DNA of 64,000 bases from Dicyema japonicum (Eukaryota; Dicyemida; Rhombozoa; Dicyemidae). The notes below the pieces were generated by a model, which worked only from the letters and a program-made list of their open reading frames with translations, searched no databases and was not told the origin of the DNA. Every line of letters begins with the position of its first letter. Within the stretch, counting starts at the first letter, position 1. The position numbers and the translations under genes were made by a program. Location: NCBI GenBank assembly GCA_011109175.1, contig RDEW01000025.1, forward strand, positions 828,543 through 892,542. The letters run 5' to 3'. Of the stretch, positions 63,906 to 64,000 are shown piece by piece.

Positions 63906-64000
63906 AGCGTTGTGGAATTTAAACCCACAGCTAATCACGATCGGTTGTTTTCTAAGAGAAGGTGAGTATTACCTCAAAAGAGGAAGCTGAATTTTTGGAT

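Noticed and set aside
1-64000. Bacterial or archaeal origin with operons or CRISPR arrays
   Set aside because: Spliceosomal introns, Rab5, PKC, ZW10 and 18S rRNA sequence prove a eukaryote. No regularly spaced identical repeats with unique spacers were seen.
1-64000. Altered genetic code or stop-codon readthrough (in-frame TAG in uS8, TGA after shifts)
   Set aside because: All three stops end intact genes here: TAA in Rab5 and PKC, TAG in MALSU1 and ORF 22607, TGA in mL48. Reassignment is not supported.

Overview
The window is metazoan nuclear DNA, most likely from a dicyemid mesozoan (Dicyema or a close relative). The main evidence is gene structure. Every conserved gene that can be reconstructed (MALSU1, mL48, uS8, Rab5, PKC, ZW10, MINPP1, METTL1, a two-dsRBD protein) is cut by GT-AG introns of about 21-28 nt. 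Ultra-short spliceosomal introns are established for dicyemids. Once these micro-introns are removed, several genes read cleanly from ATG to stop. A reader who does not remove them sees only short broken ORFs. The sequence is AT-rich and heavily invaded by transposable elements, and contains one undetermined base (7842).

Layout: 0-9 kb holds degenerate non-LTR retrotransposons, SINE-like pieces and one gene, MALSU1 (minus). 9-25 kb holds a LINE remnant, HtrL-like copy 1 (minus), mL48, two Tctex1-type dynein light chain relatives, the uS8 gene (RPS15A), a hAT remnant, a truncated decayed 18S rRNA copy, a small basic ORF and a minus-strand protein with two dsRNA-binding domains resembling TRBP/PACT/RDE-4. 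26-38 kb is the gene-rich core: a 20-bp minisatellite, then Rab5, conventional PKC and ZW10, all on plus. 38-50 kb holds an RTE-like LINE, MINPP1 (minus), two unresolved minus-strand micro-intron genes, a CGGBP1-like zinc-finger ORF, LINE fragments and METTL1 (plus). 50-64 kb holds HtrL-like copies 2 and 3, a Jockey-type LINE with target-site duplications nested inside a terminal-inverted-repeat element, a 740-bp direct duplication, and a Tigger/pogo element inserted into an RTE-like LINE.

The genes are housekeeping functions with no operon-like link: mitochondrial and cytosolic ribosome (MALSU1, mL48, uS8), tRNA modification (METTL1), trafficking and signalling (Rab5, ZW10, PKC), inositol phosphate metabolism (MINPP1) and possibly small-RNA processing (dsRBD protein).

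Three patterns deserve attention. (1) Micro-introns throughout. (2) A roughly six-fold excess of the palindrome CACGTG (47 found by eye, about 8 expected from base composition). (3) Single-base lesions, nearly all of the 'one base missing' type, in about half the genes, four of them exactly at CACGTG, while neighbouring genes such as PKC are lesion-free. Sequencing or assembly deletions are the simplest explanation for (3), but this can be tested. All coordinates for spliced genes are genomic spans including introns.
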